Assembly: GCF_900142365.1 (NCBI RefSeq) | Contig: NZ_FRAP01000008.1 | Location: 1 to 64,000 of the forward strand | Length of the DNA stretch: 64,000 bases | Direction of reading: 5' to 3' | Origin: Pseudonocardia thermophila | GTDB lineage: Bacteria > Actinomycetota > Actinomycetes > Mycobacteriales > Pseudonocardiaceae | Shown here: positions 42,011-49,512 of the stretch, in pieces | Position numbering within the stretch: position 1 is the first letter of the stretch | How the letters are laid out: every line of letters begins with the position of its first letter | Made by a program: the position numbers and the translations under genes | Notes under the pieces: generated by a model | Databases searched by the model: none | What the model saw: the letters and a program-made list of their open reading frames with translations, nothing else | Told to the model about the DNA's origin: nothing

Positions 42011-42999
42011 GCGCCCCCGAGGACACCCCGCTGCTCGAGATCGAGCACCTGTCGGTGACGTTCGGCGCGGCCCACGCCGTGCGCGACGTCAGTCTGCGCC
42101 TCGACCCCGGTGGCACCGTCGTCGTGCTGGGTGAGTCGGGGAGCGGGAAGTCGGTGACGGCGCGCTCGGTGCTGCGGCTGCCCGGCCGGCGCGCGAGCGT
42201 CCGCGGCCGGATCCGGCTCGCCGGCTGCGACCTGTTCGCCCTCGACGAGAAGGCCATGCGTCAGGTGCGCGGGCGCGACATCGGCTTCGTCCCGCAGGAC
42301 CCGAACTCCTCGCTCGATCCGCTCCGCCGCATCGGGACGCAGGTGGAGGAGGTGCTGCAGGTCCACGGCGCGGTCGCCGACCGCCGCGCTCGGCGGGCCC
42401 GGGTGGCGGAGCTGCTGGCGCTGGTCGGCATCCCCAACCCCGCCCGCACTGCGCGCAGCTACCCGCACGAGCTGTCCGGCGGGATGCGGCAGCGGGTGGT
42501 CATCGCGATGGCGGTGGCCTGCGCCCCGCGGCTGATCATCGCCGACGAGCCGACGACGGCGCTCGACGTCACCGTCCAGGCGCAGGTGCTGGACCTGTTC
42601 ACGACGCTGCAGCGCGAGCTCGGCACCGCGCTGCTGCTGGTGACCCACGACGTCGGGGTCGCCGCGGAGCTCGCCGCCGACGTGGTGGTGATGTACGCGG
42701 GGCGGATCGTCGAGCGCGGCCCCGCTGCGGCGGTGCTCACCGCGCCCGCGCACCCGTACACGGCGGGGCTGCTCGGCGCCCGCCCACGGCCCGGGCTGCG
42801 CCGCGGGGAACTGGCGGCCATCCCCGGCGGGCCGCCGCCGGCCACCGAGGTCGTCGATGCGGCGTGCGCGTTCGCCCCGCGCTGCGGCCGCGCCGAACCA
42901 GCGTGCAGCGCGACGGCGCCCGAGCTGCGCGACGTCGGCCCCGGGCGCGCGGCGGCGTGCCTGCTCCCCATCGCCCCGCTGCAGGAGGTGGGCGCGTGA
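42007..42999 (+). CDS. Peptide/nickel-type ABC transporter ATPase (DppD/OppD family)
   Basis: This 330-residue ATPase has Walker A GESGSGKSVTARSVL, Q-loop VPQDPNSSLDPLRRIGTQV, signature LSGGMRQRVVIAMA, Walker B RLIIADEPTTALD, and the switch His in LLLVTHDVGVAAELA. The Opp/Dpp C-terminal Cys cluster (ACAFAPRCGRAEPAC) is present. GTG 42007 overlaps the permease stop by 4 bases, and 9 further in-frame bases upstream are not needed. It energises import together with the DppF-type partner. Confidence 0.95.
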   Translation: MSAPEDTPLLEIEHLSVTFGAAHAVRDVSLRLDPGGTVVVLGESGSGKSVTARSVLRLPGRRASVRGRIRLAGCDLFALDEKAMRQVRGRDIGFVPQDPNSSLDPLRRIGTQVEEVLQVHGAVADRRARRARVAELLALVGIPNPARTARSYPHELSGGMRQRVVIAMAVACAPRLIIADEPTTALDVTVQAQVLDLFTTLQRELGTALLLVTHDVGVAAELAADVVVMYAGRIVERGPAAAVLTAPAHPYTAGLLGARPRPGLRRGELAAIPGGPPPATEVVDAACAFAPRCGRAEPACSATAPELRDVGPGRAAACLLPIAPLQEVGA

Positions 43000-43928
43000 G
43001 CCTGCTGTCCGTCGAGAACATCTCGAAGCGCTACGCCAACGGCGTCCTGGCCGTCGACGACGTCAGCCTGTCGGTGGCGCCCGGCGAGATCGTCGGGATC
43101 GTCGGCGAGTCGGGCTGCGGCAAGTCGACCACCGCCAAGATCATCCTCAAGCGGCTCGAGCCGGACCGGGGGACGGTGCGGTTCGCCGGGCACGACCTGG
43201 CTGACGTGCGCGGCCGGCGGCTGCGCTCGCTGCGGGCCCGGTTCCAGCTGGTGCCGCAGTCGCCGCAGACCGCGCTCGATCCGCGGATGACCGTCGGCGC
43301 CGCGATCGCGTTCAACCTACGAGTGCACGGCTGGTCGCGCGCGAAGATCCCGGACCGCGTCGACGAGATGCTCGACCAGGTCGGGATCGCGCCCAGGCTG
43401 CGTGACCGCTACCCGCACGAGCTGTCCGGCGGGCAGGTGCAGCGGGTCGCGATCGCTAGGGCGCTGGCCACCGGACCCGATCTGCTCGTCTGCGACGAGG
43501 CGGTGTCCGCGCTGGACAAGAGCGTGCAGGCGCAGGTGCTGAACCTGCTCGCCCGCCTGCAGCGCGAGCGCGGCATCGCGATCCTGTTCATCTCCCACGA
43601 TCTCGGCGTCGTCGAGCACCTGTGCGACCGCGTCGCCGTCATGTACCTCGGTCGCGTCGTCGAGGAGGGCCCTGCGGAGGAGATCTGGGCGCGGCCGCGC
43701 CATCCCTACACGCAGGCCCTGCTCTCGGCGATCCCCGGCGAGTCGCGCTCGCGCATCGTGCTCGCCGGCGATCCGCCGGACCCGGCCGACGCACCCGCCG
43801 GGTGCGCCTTCCACACCCGCTGTCCCCGCGCCGTCGAGGAGTGCGCCCGACGGCGTCCGGACCTCCTCCCGCTCGCGGCGCCGCACCGCGACGCCTGCGC
43901 GCTCAGCACATCGGCAGTACCCGTCTGA
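42996..43928 (+). CDS. Peptide/nickel-type ABC transporter ATPase (DppF/OppF family)
   Basis: This 310-residue ATPase has Walker A GESGCGKSTTAKIIL, the F-type Q-loop LVPQSPQTALDPRMTVGAAI, signature LSGGQVQRVAIARAL, Walker B DLLVCDEAVSALD and switch His in ILFISHDLGVVEHL. It ends with the Cys motif AGCAFHTRCPRAVEECA. Note the Ala in DEAVSALD, common in this subfamily. GTG 42996 overlaps the DppD-type gene by 4 bases. The substrate-binding protein gene follows 32 bases later. Confidence 0.95.
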   Translation: MSLLSVENISKRYANGVLAVDDVSLSVAPGEIVGIVGESGCGKSTTAKIILKRLEPDRGTVRFAGHDLADVRGRRLRSLRARFQLVPQSPQTALDPRMTVGAAIAFNLRVHGWSRAKIPDRVDEMLDQVGIAPRLRDRYPHELSGGQVQRVAIARALATGPDLLVCDEAVSALDKSVQAQVLNLLARLQRERGIAILFISHDLGVVEHLCDRVAVMYLGRVVEEGPAEEIWARPRHPYTQALLSAIPGESRSRIVLAGDPPDPADAPAGCAFHTRCPRAVEECARRRPDLLPLAAPHRDACALSTSAVPV

Positions 43929-43960
43929 TCCCCCTCCGCTGCACCTTCCGGGAGACCCCC

Positions 43961-45571
43961 ATGTCCACAACCTTCACCCGACTGCGGACCGCGGCCGTCG
44001 CGGCGCTCACCGCCGTCGCGCTCGCCGCGTGCGGCACCTCCGGCGCAGGCTCGGGCGGCGGCTCCGAATCGACCGGCGGCACGCTGGTGATCGGGATGAC
44101 CGCCGCCGAGATCCCCGGCGTCGACACCGTGCTGGCCTTCACCCAGGGCTTCGAGGGCGAGCGCTTCGTCAACTTCCAGCTCTACGACGGGCTGACCCGC
44201 TACGACCTGCGGCAGGACGAGGAGATGCCGGGCATCGTGCCGGGGCTCGCGACGTCGTGGGAGACCAGCCCCGACGGCCGCACATGGACGTTCCACCTGC
44301 GGGAAGGAGTGCGCTTCCACGACGGCACCCCGTTCGACGCCGATGCGGTGATCTTCGCGTTCGACCGGCTGATGAACCAGGAGAGCCCGTTCTACTACCC
44401 CAAGGCCGCCGGCGCGGCGCGGCTGTGGAAGGGCGCGATCAGCAGCTACGCGAAGGTCGACGACCGCACGATCACGATCACGACCGCCGAGCCGAACGGC
44501 CACCTGCTGACCGACCTCACGCTGCTCACGATCCCCAGTCCCACCGCGGTGCGGGCAGCGGGCAACGAGGCCTTCTCCGAGCACCCCGTCGGCACCGGGC
44601 CGTTCGTGTTCAGTTCGCTGGAGCCCGGTAAGCAGCTGGTGCTCACGGCGAACAAGGAGTACTGGGGTGGGGCGCCGAAGATCGAGCGGCTGGTGCTGCG
44701 CCCGATCCCGGACGCGAGCGCCCGCATCGCCGCGCTGCGCTCCGGTGAGGTGAACTGGATCGAGTACCCCAACCCCGACGACATCGAGGGGCTGCGACAG
44801 GCCGGCTACACGGTGCTGCAGAACGACTACGACCACCTGTGGTACTGCACGTTCAACCAGGCGTCGACGGGTTGGTCCGACGTGCGGGTGCGACAGGCGG
44901 CGAACTACGCGATCGACCGCCGGGCCATCGCCGAGGAACTGCTCAAGGGCACCGCGGCGCCGGCGCTGCAGCACGCTCCGAAGGCGACCGCCGTGTACGA
45001 CCCAGCGAACGACCTCTACGGGTACGACCTGGACAAGGCCAGGGCGCTCATGCGCGAGGCCGGGTTCGCCGACGGGTTCCGCACCACGCTCACCGTGCCG
45101 ACCGGTGGCTCGGGCAACCTCGTGCCGGTGCCGATCGCCACGGCGATCGCGACGCAGCTGCGCGCCATCGGCATCGAGGTGGAGCTGCGGACGGTGGAGT
45201 GGTCGGCGTACCTGGCCGATCTCAACGCCGGCAAGCCCGCGGCGGGCGCGGACATGCAGTGCGCGTCGACAGTGACCTACCAGGCCGAGGCGCTGGTGCG
45301 CGGGCACTGGACGAAGGGCACGCCGGTCTACACCGGCAACTGGTCGGACGACCAGGTGGACGCGCTGTCGCTGAAGGCCACGCAGACCATCGACCCGGTG
45401 GCCCGGGTGGAGCTGTACAAGCAGGCCGAGCGCATCGTCAGCGAGCAGGCGCCGTACCTGTTCGTGGTGAGCGACCGCAACCCGCGCGTCGTCGCGCCGA
45501 GCGTGCACGGCGTGATCGCGCCGAAGTCGTGGTTCATCGACCTCACGACCGTGAGCGTGGACCGGCGATGA
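43961..45571 (+). CDS. ABC transporter solute-binding lipoprotein (SBP family 5)
   Basis: This 536-residue lipoprotein captures the importer substrate outside the membrane. The signal ends in the lipobox VALAACGTS (Cys about 26). Family features are YDGLTRYDLRQDEEMPGIVPGLATSWETSPDGRTWTFHLREGVRFHDGTPFDADAVIFAFDRL, EHPVGTGPFVFSSLEPGKQLVLTANKEYWGG, and VRQAANYAIDRRAIAEELLKG. It is the last importer gene and lies after the ATPases, an unusual but not rare order. ATG 43961 follows GGGAGA. It overlaps the LLM oxidoreductase gene by 4 bases. Confidence 0.95.
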   Translation: MSTTFTRLRTAAVAALTAVALAACGTSGAGSGGGSESTGGTLVIGMTAAEIPGVDTVLAFTQGFEGERFVNFQLYDGLTRYDLRQDEEMPGIVPGLATSWETSPDGRTWTFHLREGVRFHDGTPFDADAVIFAFDRLMNQESPFYYPKAAGAARLWKGAISSYAKVDDRTITITTAEPNGHLLTDLTLLTIPSPTAVRAAGNEAFSEHPVGTGPFVFSSLEPGKQLVLTANKEYWGGAPKIERLVLRPIPDASARIAALRSGEVNWIEYPNPDDIEGLRQAGYTVLQNDYDHLWYCTFNQASTGWSDVRVRQAANYAIDRRAIAEELLKGTAAPALQHAPKATAVYDPANDLYGYDLDKARALMREAGFADGFRTTLTVPTGGSGNLVPVPIATAIATQLRAIGIEVELRTVEWSAYLADLNAGKPAAGADMQCASTVTYQAEALVRGHWTKGTPVYTGNWSDDQVDALSLKATQTIDPVARVELYKQAERIVSEQAPYLFVVSDRNPRVVAPSVHGVIAPKSWFIDLTTVSVDRR

Positions 45572-46545
45572 GGTGGGAGGTCACCCTCCCCCTCCCCGGC
45601 CTGCCGCTGCGCGGGCACCGGGAGCTCGTCGAGGCCCTGCCCGACCTGGGCTGGAGCGGGGTCTGGACCGGCGAGGGCGGCGGTCTCGACGGGCTCACCC
45701 CGCTCGCCGCGGCGGCGGCGTGGCAGCCGCGCCTGCGGGTCGGTACCGGTGTGCTGCCGGTGCAGACCCGCGGGCCGGCGGTGCTCGCGCAGACCGCCGC
45801 GGCGCTGGCCGGGCTGACCGACGCCGGGGTGCTGCTCGGCGTCGGGTCGTCGGTGCCGGCGCACGTGACGGCGCTCAACGGGATCGGCTTCGACCGGCCG
45901 TACGCGCGGGTGCGCGACACCGTCCGGTTCCTGCGCGCGGCCGTGCGCGGACAGCTCGTCGACGAGGACTACGCGACGTTCGCCGTGCGCGGGTTCCGGC
46001 TGCCCGCGCCGGCGCGGCCGCCGAAGATCGTCGTCGGGGCGCTGCGCCCGCGCATGGTCCGCCTCGGGCTGGACGAGGGCGACGGGGTGATCACGAACAT
46101 CCTCTCGGCGGCTGACCTCGGCGCCGTGCTCGCCGCGGCCGGGCCGGTGCCGGGCGGCAAGGAGATCGTGGTCAAGGTGTTCGTCTGCCCGACCGAGGAC
46201 GCTCGGTTCGCCCGTGCGACCGGTCGCCGGTTCCTCGGCTGGATCACCAACCAGCCGCCGTACCGGGCGTTCCACGACTGGCTGGGCCGCGGCGCGCAGC
46301 TGGCGGCGTCGCGGGCCGCGTTCGACGCAGGGGACATCCAGCGCGCCGGTGCGGCGATCCCCGACGACGTCGTCGACGCGCTGTGGGTGCACGGCTCGCC
46401 CGACGAGTGCCGGGCCCGGCTGGCGGCGTTCGCGCAGGCGGGTGTCTCGACCGTGCTGGTGTACCTCGCGCCGACGCCGGAACCGCTGCCGCTCGCCGCG
46501 ACCCTGTCCGCGCTGCGACCGACGGACTCTCAATCTAGACATTGA
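45568..46545 (+). CDS. LLM-class (F420- or FMN-dependent) oxidoreductase
   Basis: This 325-residue protein has the bacterial luciferase-like TIM barrel: RELVEALPDLGWSGVWTGEGGGLDGLTPLAAAAAW, RVGTGVLPVQTRGPAVLAQTAAALAGLTDAGVLLGVGSS, NGIGFDRPYARVRDTVRFLRAAV and PPKIVVGALRPRMVRLGLDEGDGVI. Members use F420 or reduced FMN to oxidise alcohols, amines or ring carbons. The cofC gene in this window makes F420 use plausible. It overlaps the binding-protein gene by 4 bases and ends the catabolic operon. Its last codons overlap the first operator repeat of the next unit. Confidence 0.88.
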   Translation: MRWEVTLPLPGLPLRGHRELVEALPDLGWSGVWTGEGGGLDGLTPLAAAAAWQPRLRVGTGVLPVQTRGPAVLAQTAAALAGLTDAGVLLGVGSSVPAHVTALNGIGFDRPYARVRDTVRFLRAAVRGQLVDEDYATFAVRGFRLPAPARPPKIVVGALRPRMVRLGLDEGDGVITNILSAADLGAVLAAAGPVPGGKEIVVKVFVCPTEDARFARATGRRFLGWITNQPPYRAFHDWLGRGAQLAASRAAFDAGDIQRAGAAIPDDVVDALWVHGSPDECRARLAAFAQAGVSTVLVYLAPTPEPLPLAATLSALRPTDSQSRH

Positions 46546-46584
46546 CAAGATGCCGGCAGGGGCGCATCTTTACATCGACAAGAT
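46533..46584. promoter_or_regulatory. Tandem 19-bp operator repeats before the DoxX-like/monooxygenase pair
   Basis: ATCTAGACATTGACAAGAT (46533-46551) and ATCTTTACATCGACAAGAT (46566-46584) match in 16 of 19 bases and start exactly 33 bases apart, about three helical turns. Each has ATCT/AGAT ends. TTGACA in the first copy could be a -35 box. Two in-phase sites suggest cooperative binding by a dimeric repressor such as a MarR-type protein, but no such gene is adjacent. Confidence 0.6.
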
Positions 46585-46597
46585 TGGAGATGCGCCC

Positions 46598-47065
46598 ATG
46601 CCACCACTCATCGCTCCCACAGCCGTCACCGTCCTGGCGCTCATCGCCCGGCGTCCGCCGCTGCTCGCACTGCGGCTCGGGATCGCGGCGATGTTCGTCG
46701 TCACCGGTGCCGCCCACTTCATCGGGATGCGCGAGGAGCTCATCGCGATGGTGCCGCCCTGGTTGCCCGCGCCGGAGCTCCTCGTCACGATCACCGGCGC
46801 ACTGGAGCTCGCCGGCGCCGTCGGCGTCGTGCTGCCGGCCACCGCACCGTGGGCAGCGGCCGGGCTCGGCACCCTGCTCGTGGCGATGTTCCCCGCCAAC
46901 GTGCATCTCGCGCTGACCAACCCGGATCTGCCGTTCACCCAGCAGCTCGTGCCGCGGACGGTGATCCAGCTGATCTTCCTGGCCGCCACGACGACGGTGG
47001 TCGTCGCGTACGCGCGCACGCGGCGCAGCGCATCGACCGACGCAGCAGATCTCATCGCTCGTTGA
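46598..47065 (+). CDS. DoxX-like membrane protein
   Basis: This 155-residue protein has four hydrophobic helices. The core is LALRLGIAAMFVVTGAAHFIGMREELIAMVPPWLPAPELLVTITGALELAGAVGVVLPATAPWAAAGLGTLLVAMFPANVHLAL, typical of the DoxX-like family. Such proteins often accompany redox enzymes; the precise role is unknown. The ATG at 46598 lies 14 bases after the second operator repeat and close to a G-rich ribosome site (GGAG). A FAD monooxygenase follows 53 bases later and is probably co-regulated. Confidence 0.85.
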   Translation: MPPLIAPTAVTVLALIARRPPLLALRLGIAAMFVVTGAAHFIGMREELIAMVPPWLPAPELLVTITGALELAGAVGVVLPATAPWAAAGLGTLLVAMFPANVHLALTNPDLPFTQQLVPRTVIQLIFLAATTTVVVAYARTRRSASTDAADLIAR

Positions 47066-47118
47066 ATTTATTGCCCGCCAGGCCTACGCTGTCCGTGTCG
47101 GAGCGGGAAGGAGGGGCC

Positions 47119-48423
47119 ATGGCCCCCAGCAGCGAGCACCAGACACTCCCCACGTCGACGACGACGTGCGCGGTGGTCGGCGGCGGACCGGCCGGGCTCG
47201 TCCTCGGGCTGCTCCTGGCCCGCGCAGGCGTGCAGGTGACCGTGCTCGAGAAGCACGCGGACTTCCTGCGCGACTTCCGCGGCGACACGGTGCACCCGAC
47301 GACGCTCGACCTCCTCGAAGACCTCGGGCTGTTCGAGGAGTTCGACCGGCTGCCGCACTCGCGGGTCTCCAGGGTCGAACTGCCCACCGGCGACGGCGGC
47401 GCGGTCGTGGCCGGCGACTTCTCCCGCATCCGCCGGTGGGTGCGCCATCCGTACATCGCGATGGTGCCGCAGTGGGATCTGCTCAACCTGCTCGCCGACG
47501 CCGGCCGCCGGGAGCCCACGTACACGCTCCTGACGAAGCACGAAGTCACCGGCGTCGTGCGCGAGGGGAACCGGGTCGTCGGGGTCGACTACACCTGCCC
47601 CGAGGGCCCCGGCCGGCTGCTCGCCGATCTCGTCGTCGCGTGCGACGGGCGGTGGTCGGTGGTGCGGCGCAGCGCCGGGCTGCCGACCAGGGAGTTCGCC
47701 TGCCCCTTCGACGTCTGGTGGTTCCGCATCCCCACCTCGACGCGCGTCGGCGAGTCGCTGCTGCCGCGGCTGGGCGATGGCAAGCTCGTGATCGCCATCC
47801 CGCGCGAGGGCTACCTGCAGGCCGGCTACCTGGGCCGCAAGGGCACCGACGCGCAGCTGCGGGCGCGCGGCGTCGAGGCCTTCCGCGCCGACGTCACCGA
47901 GCTGCTGCCCGAGCTGGCCGACGAGATCGCCACGATCGAGATGGCCGACGTCAAGCACCTCGACGTGCGTATGGACCGGCTGACCCGCTGGCACGCGCCG
48001 GGCCTGCTGTGCATCGGGGACGCGGCGCACGCGATGTCGCCGGCCGGCGGGGTCGGCATCAACCTCGCCTTGCAGGACGCGGTGGCCGCCGCCCGTCGCC
48101 TCGCGGCCCCGCTGCGCCGGGGCGTCTTCCGGCGCAGCGGGCCGGAGGCGGAGAAGGTGCTCGCGCAGGTGCAGCGCCGGCGCACGGTCCCGACCGTGGT
48201 CGTCCAGGCGGTGCAGCGACTCCTGCACGCCCGGCTGCTCATGCCGGCGCTGGAAGGGAAGGTCGCCGCGGCGCCGCGCGGGCTGGTGCAGCTGGTGCGC
48301 CGGGTCCCGGCGGTGACCGCGGTGCCGGCGATCGTCGTGGGCATCGGACCGCGCCCGGAGCGGGCCCCCGCGTGGGCCTGCCGCCCCGCCCGGGCCCCGG
48401 GGCCGGACCGGACGCGGAAGTAG
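47119..48423 (+). CDS. FAD-dependent aromatic-ring monooxygenase (UbiH/PHBH-like)
   Basis: This 434-residue flavoprotein has all three class A hydroxylase fingerprints: CAVVGGGPAGLVLGLLLARAGVQVTVLEK (FAD), LVVACDGRWSVVRRSAGL (the DG motif), and GLLCIGDAAHAMSPAGGVGINLALQDAVAAARRLA (GD motif). The family hydroxylates aromatic or polyketide rings with NAD(P)H and oxygen. ATG 47119 lies after the strong site AAGGAGGGG. It pairs with the DoxX-like gene behind the tandem operators. Substrate is unknown. Confidence 0.9.
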   Translation: MAPSSEHQTLPTSTTTCAVVGGGPAGLVLGLLLARAGVQVTVLEKHADFLRDFRGDTVHPTTLDLLEDLGLFEEFDRLPHSRVSRVELPTGDGGAVVAGDFSRIRRWVRHPYIAMVPQWDLLNLLADAGRREPTYTLLTKHEVTGVVREGNRVVGVDYTCPEGPGRLLADLVVACDGRWSVVRRSAGLPTREFACPFDVWWFRIPTSTRVGESLLPRLGDGKLVIAIPREGYLQAGYLGRKGTDAQLRARGVEAFRADVTELLPELADEIATIEMADVKHLDVRMDRLTRWHAPGLLCIGDAAHAMSPAGGVGINLALQDAVAAARRLAAPLRRGVFRRSGPEAEKVLAQVQRRRTVPTVVVQAVQRLLHARLLMPALEGKVAAAPRGLVQLVRRVPAVTAVPAIVVGIGPRPERAPAWACRPARAPGPDRTRK

Positions 48424-48443
48424 GTGCGGCCACACCCCGTCGG

Positions 48444-49094
48444 TCAACTGCGCGCGAGATCGGCCAGCCGGAGATCCCGGGTGCGGGTGAGGTGCTCGGC
48501 GACCGCGTCCCGCGCTGCGTCGGGGTCCCGCCGCGCGACGGCGTCGATGATCCGCTCGTGCTCGGCGCAGGCGACCTCGATGCTCTCCTTCTGCACCATC
48601 ACCGACCCGTCGAAGATCGTCAGCTGGTCGCACAACCGTGCGAGGGTGGACTCGATGGCGCGGTTGTGGCCCGCGCTCCACAGCACCCCGTGCCACTGCC
48701 GGTGCAGGGTGTGCGCCTCCTCCGTGTCCTCGGCCGCGACCGAGGCCTCGTGCAGGTGCCGGAGCCGGGCCAGCTCCAGCTCGGTGCGCCGCAGCGCCGC
48801 GCCCGCTGCCGCAGCGGACTCCAGGGCGATCCGCGCCTCGTAGATGTCGAGGATGTCCTCGGCGCTGCCCGTCTTCACCCGGAACCCGCGGCTCGCGCGC
48901 TCGATGAGCCCGTCGTGCTCGAGCCGGGCCAGCGCGATCCGGATCGGCGTGCGGGACACGCCGTAGCGGGCGCTGATGGCCGTCTCCAGCAGGACCTCGC
49001 CGGGCGCGATGTCGCGGTTGAGGATCTCCTCGCGCAGCCGCAGGTAGTGGCGGGAGTCCACGTCCAGCTGCCGCTCGCCGTTGTCGATCTCCAC
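48444..49094 (-). CDS. GntR-family (FadR/VanR subfamily) transcriptional regulator
   Basis: This 216-residue regulator has an N-terminal winged helix (YLRLREEILNRDIAPGEVLLETAISARYGVSRTPIRIALARLEHDGLIERASRGFRV) and an all-helical FCD effector domain (ILDIYEARIALESAAAAGAAL, LHRQWHGVLWSAGHN, ACAEHERIIDAVARRDPDAARDAVAEHL) with Arg/His positions suited to metal and ligand binding. GTG 49094 gives a normal length. In-frame starts at 49172 and 49184 are possible, but they would place coding sequence over the repeated elements. It diverges from the sulfur-type ABC operon, which it presumably controls. Confidence 0.88.
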   Translation of the reverse strand: MEIDNGERQLDVDSRHYLRLREEILNRDIAPGEVLLETAISARYGVSRTPIRIALARLEHDGLIERASRGFRVKTGSAEDILDIYEARIALESAAAAGAALRRTELELARLRHLHEASVAAEDTEEAHTLHRQWHGVLWSAGHNRAIESTLARLCDQLTIFDGSVMVQKESIEVACAEHERIIDAVARRDPDAARDAVAEHLTRTRDLRLADLARS

Positions 49095-49156
49095 CCCTGA
49101 TGCCCGCCCCACGGATCGCAGTATGTCAGACGCGGGTACGCGGACGAGCCCGCGCT

Positions 49157-49184
49157 GCCATGGCGTATCCATGCGTATCCGCAT
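49157..49184. promoter_or_regulatory. Nested repeats between the GntR gene and the ABC operon (candidate operator)
   Basis: GCGTATCC occurs twice, 10 bases apart (49163-49170 and 49173-49180). The copies sit inside two overlapping inverted repeats, CATGG-CGTAT-CCATG (49159-49173) and ATGCG-TATC-CGCAT (49171-49184). FadR-type regulators bind short dyads in such divergent regions. Assignment to this regulator is inference. Confidence 0.45.
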
Positions 49185-49205
49185 GGTGTCGAGACGCGCC
49201 ACACG

Positions 49206-49235
49206 TTTACACGCGAATCCACATTGCCCTAGAGT
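49206..49235 (+). promoter_or_regulatory. Promoter for a leaderless ORF and the sulfur-type ABC operon
   Basis: TTTACA (49206-49211) and TAGAGT (49230-49235) are separated by 18 bases, a good housekeeping promoter. The -10 box ends 7 bases before GTG 49243, so transcription should start at or next to that codon. Confidence 0.6.
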
Positions 49236-49242
49236 TCCCGGC

Positions 49243-49386
49243 GTGCCGAACGAGGACGAGCGCCACCACCGTGCGCACACCGTTCGGCCCTGCCCGGACG
49301 CGGCACACGCCTTCCAGTTCTGCCGCTGCCGCCTCGCGCACCTGCGCCACACCCTCGGCACGTTCTGTCCGGCGTTCCCGCGGTGA
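49243..49386 (+). CDS. Leaderless 47-residue Cys/His-rich small ORF, possible regulatory leader peptide
   Basis: The frame begins at the predicted transcription start with no ribosome site, as is usual for leaderless actinobacterial ORFs. It encodes four Cys (17, 27, 29, 42; run FCRCRLAHLRHTLGTFC) and six His. It ends 126 bases before the binding-protein gene of an operon with sulfur-type enzymes. Actinobacterial sulfur operons are often preceded by short Cys-containing leader peptides that act as attenuators, and this has the right place and content. A metal-binding small protein is the main alternative. Expression is not proven. Confidence 0.5.
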   Translation: MPNEDERHHRAHTVRPCPDAAHAFQFCRCRLAHLRHTLGTFCPAFPR

Positions 49387-49428
49387 GCTGACGAGCGCCG
49401 CCGCGCCGTCCTCGCCTCACCTCCGCGC

Positions 49429-49446
49429 CCCGGTCCCGACACCGGG
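49429..49446 (+). promoter_or_regulatory. Hairpin between the small ORF and the ABC operon
   Basis: CCCGGT and ACCGGG form a 6-bp stem with loop CCCGAC, about 43 bases after the small ORF stop and 66 bases before the binding-protein start. It could be part of an attenuator or ribosome-access switch. No U-run follows, so it is not a classical terminator. Confidence 0.35.
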
Positions 49447-49512
49447 CACCGGCCTGCGCGCCGCCCCCGATCGGCCCGTCCCCTTCCCGGACGCCCACCA
49501 ACGGAGAACCCC

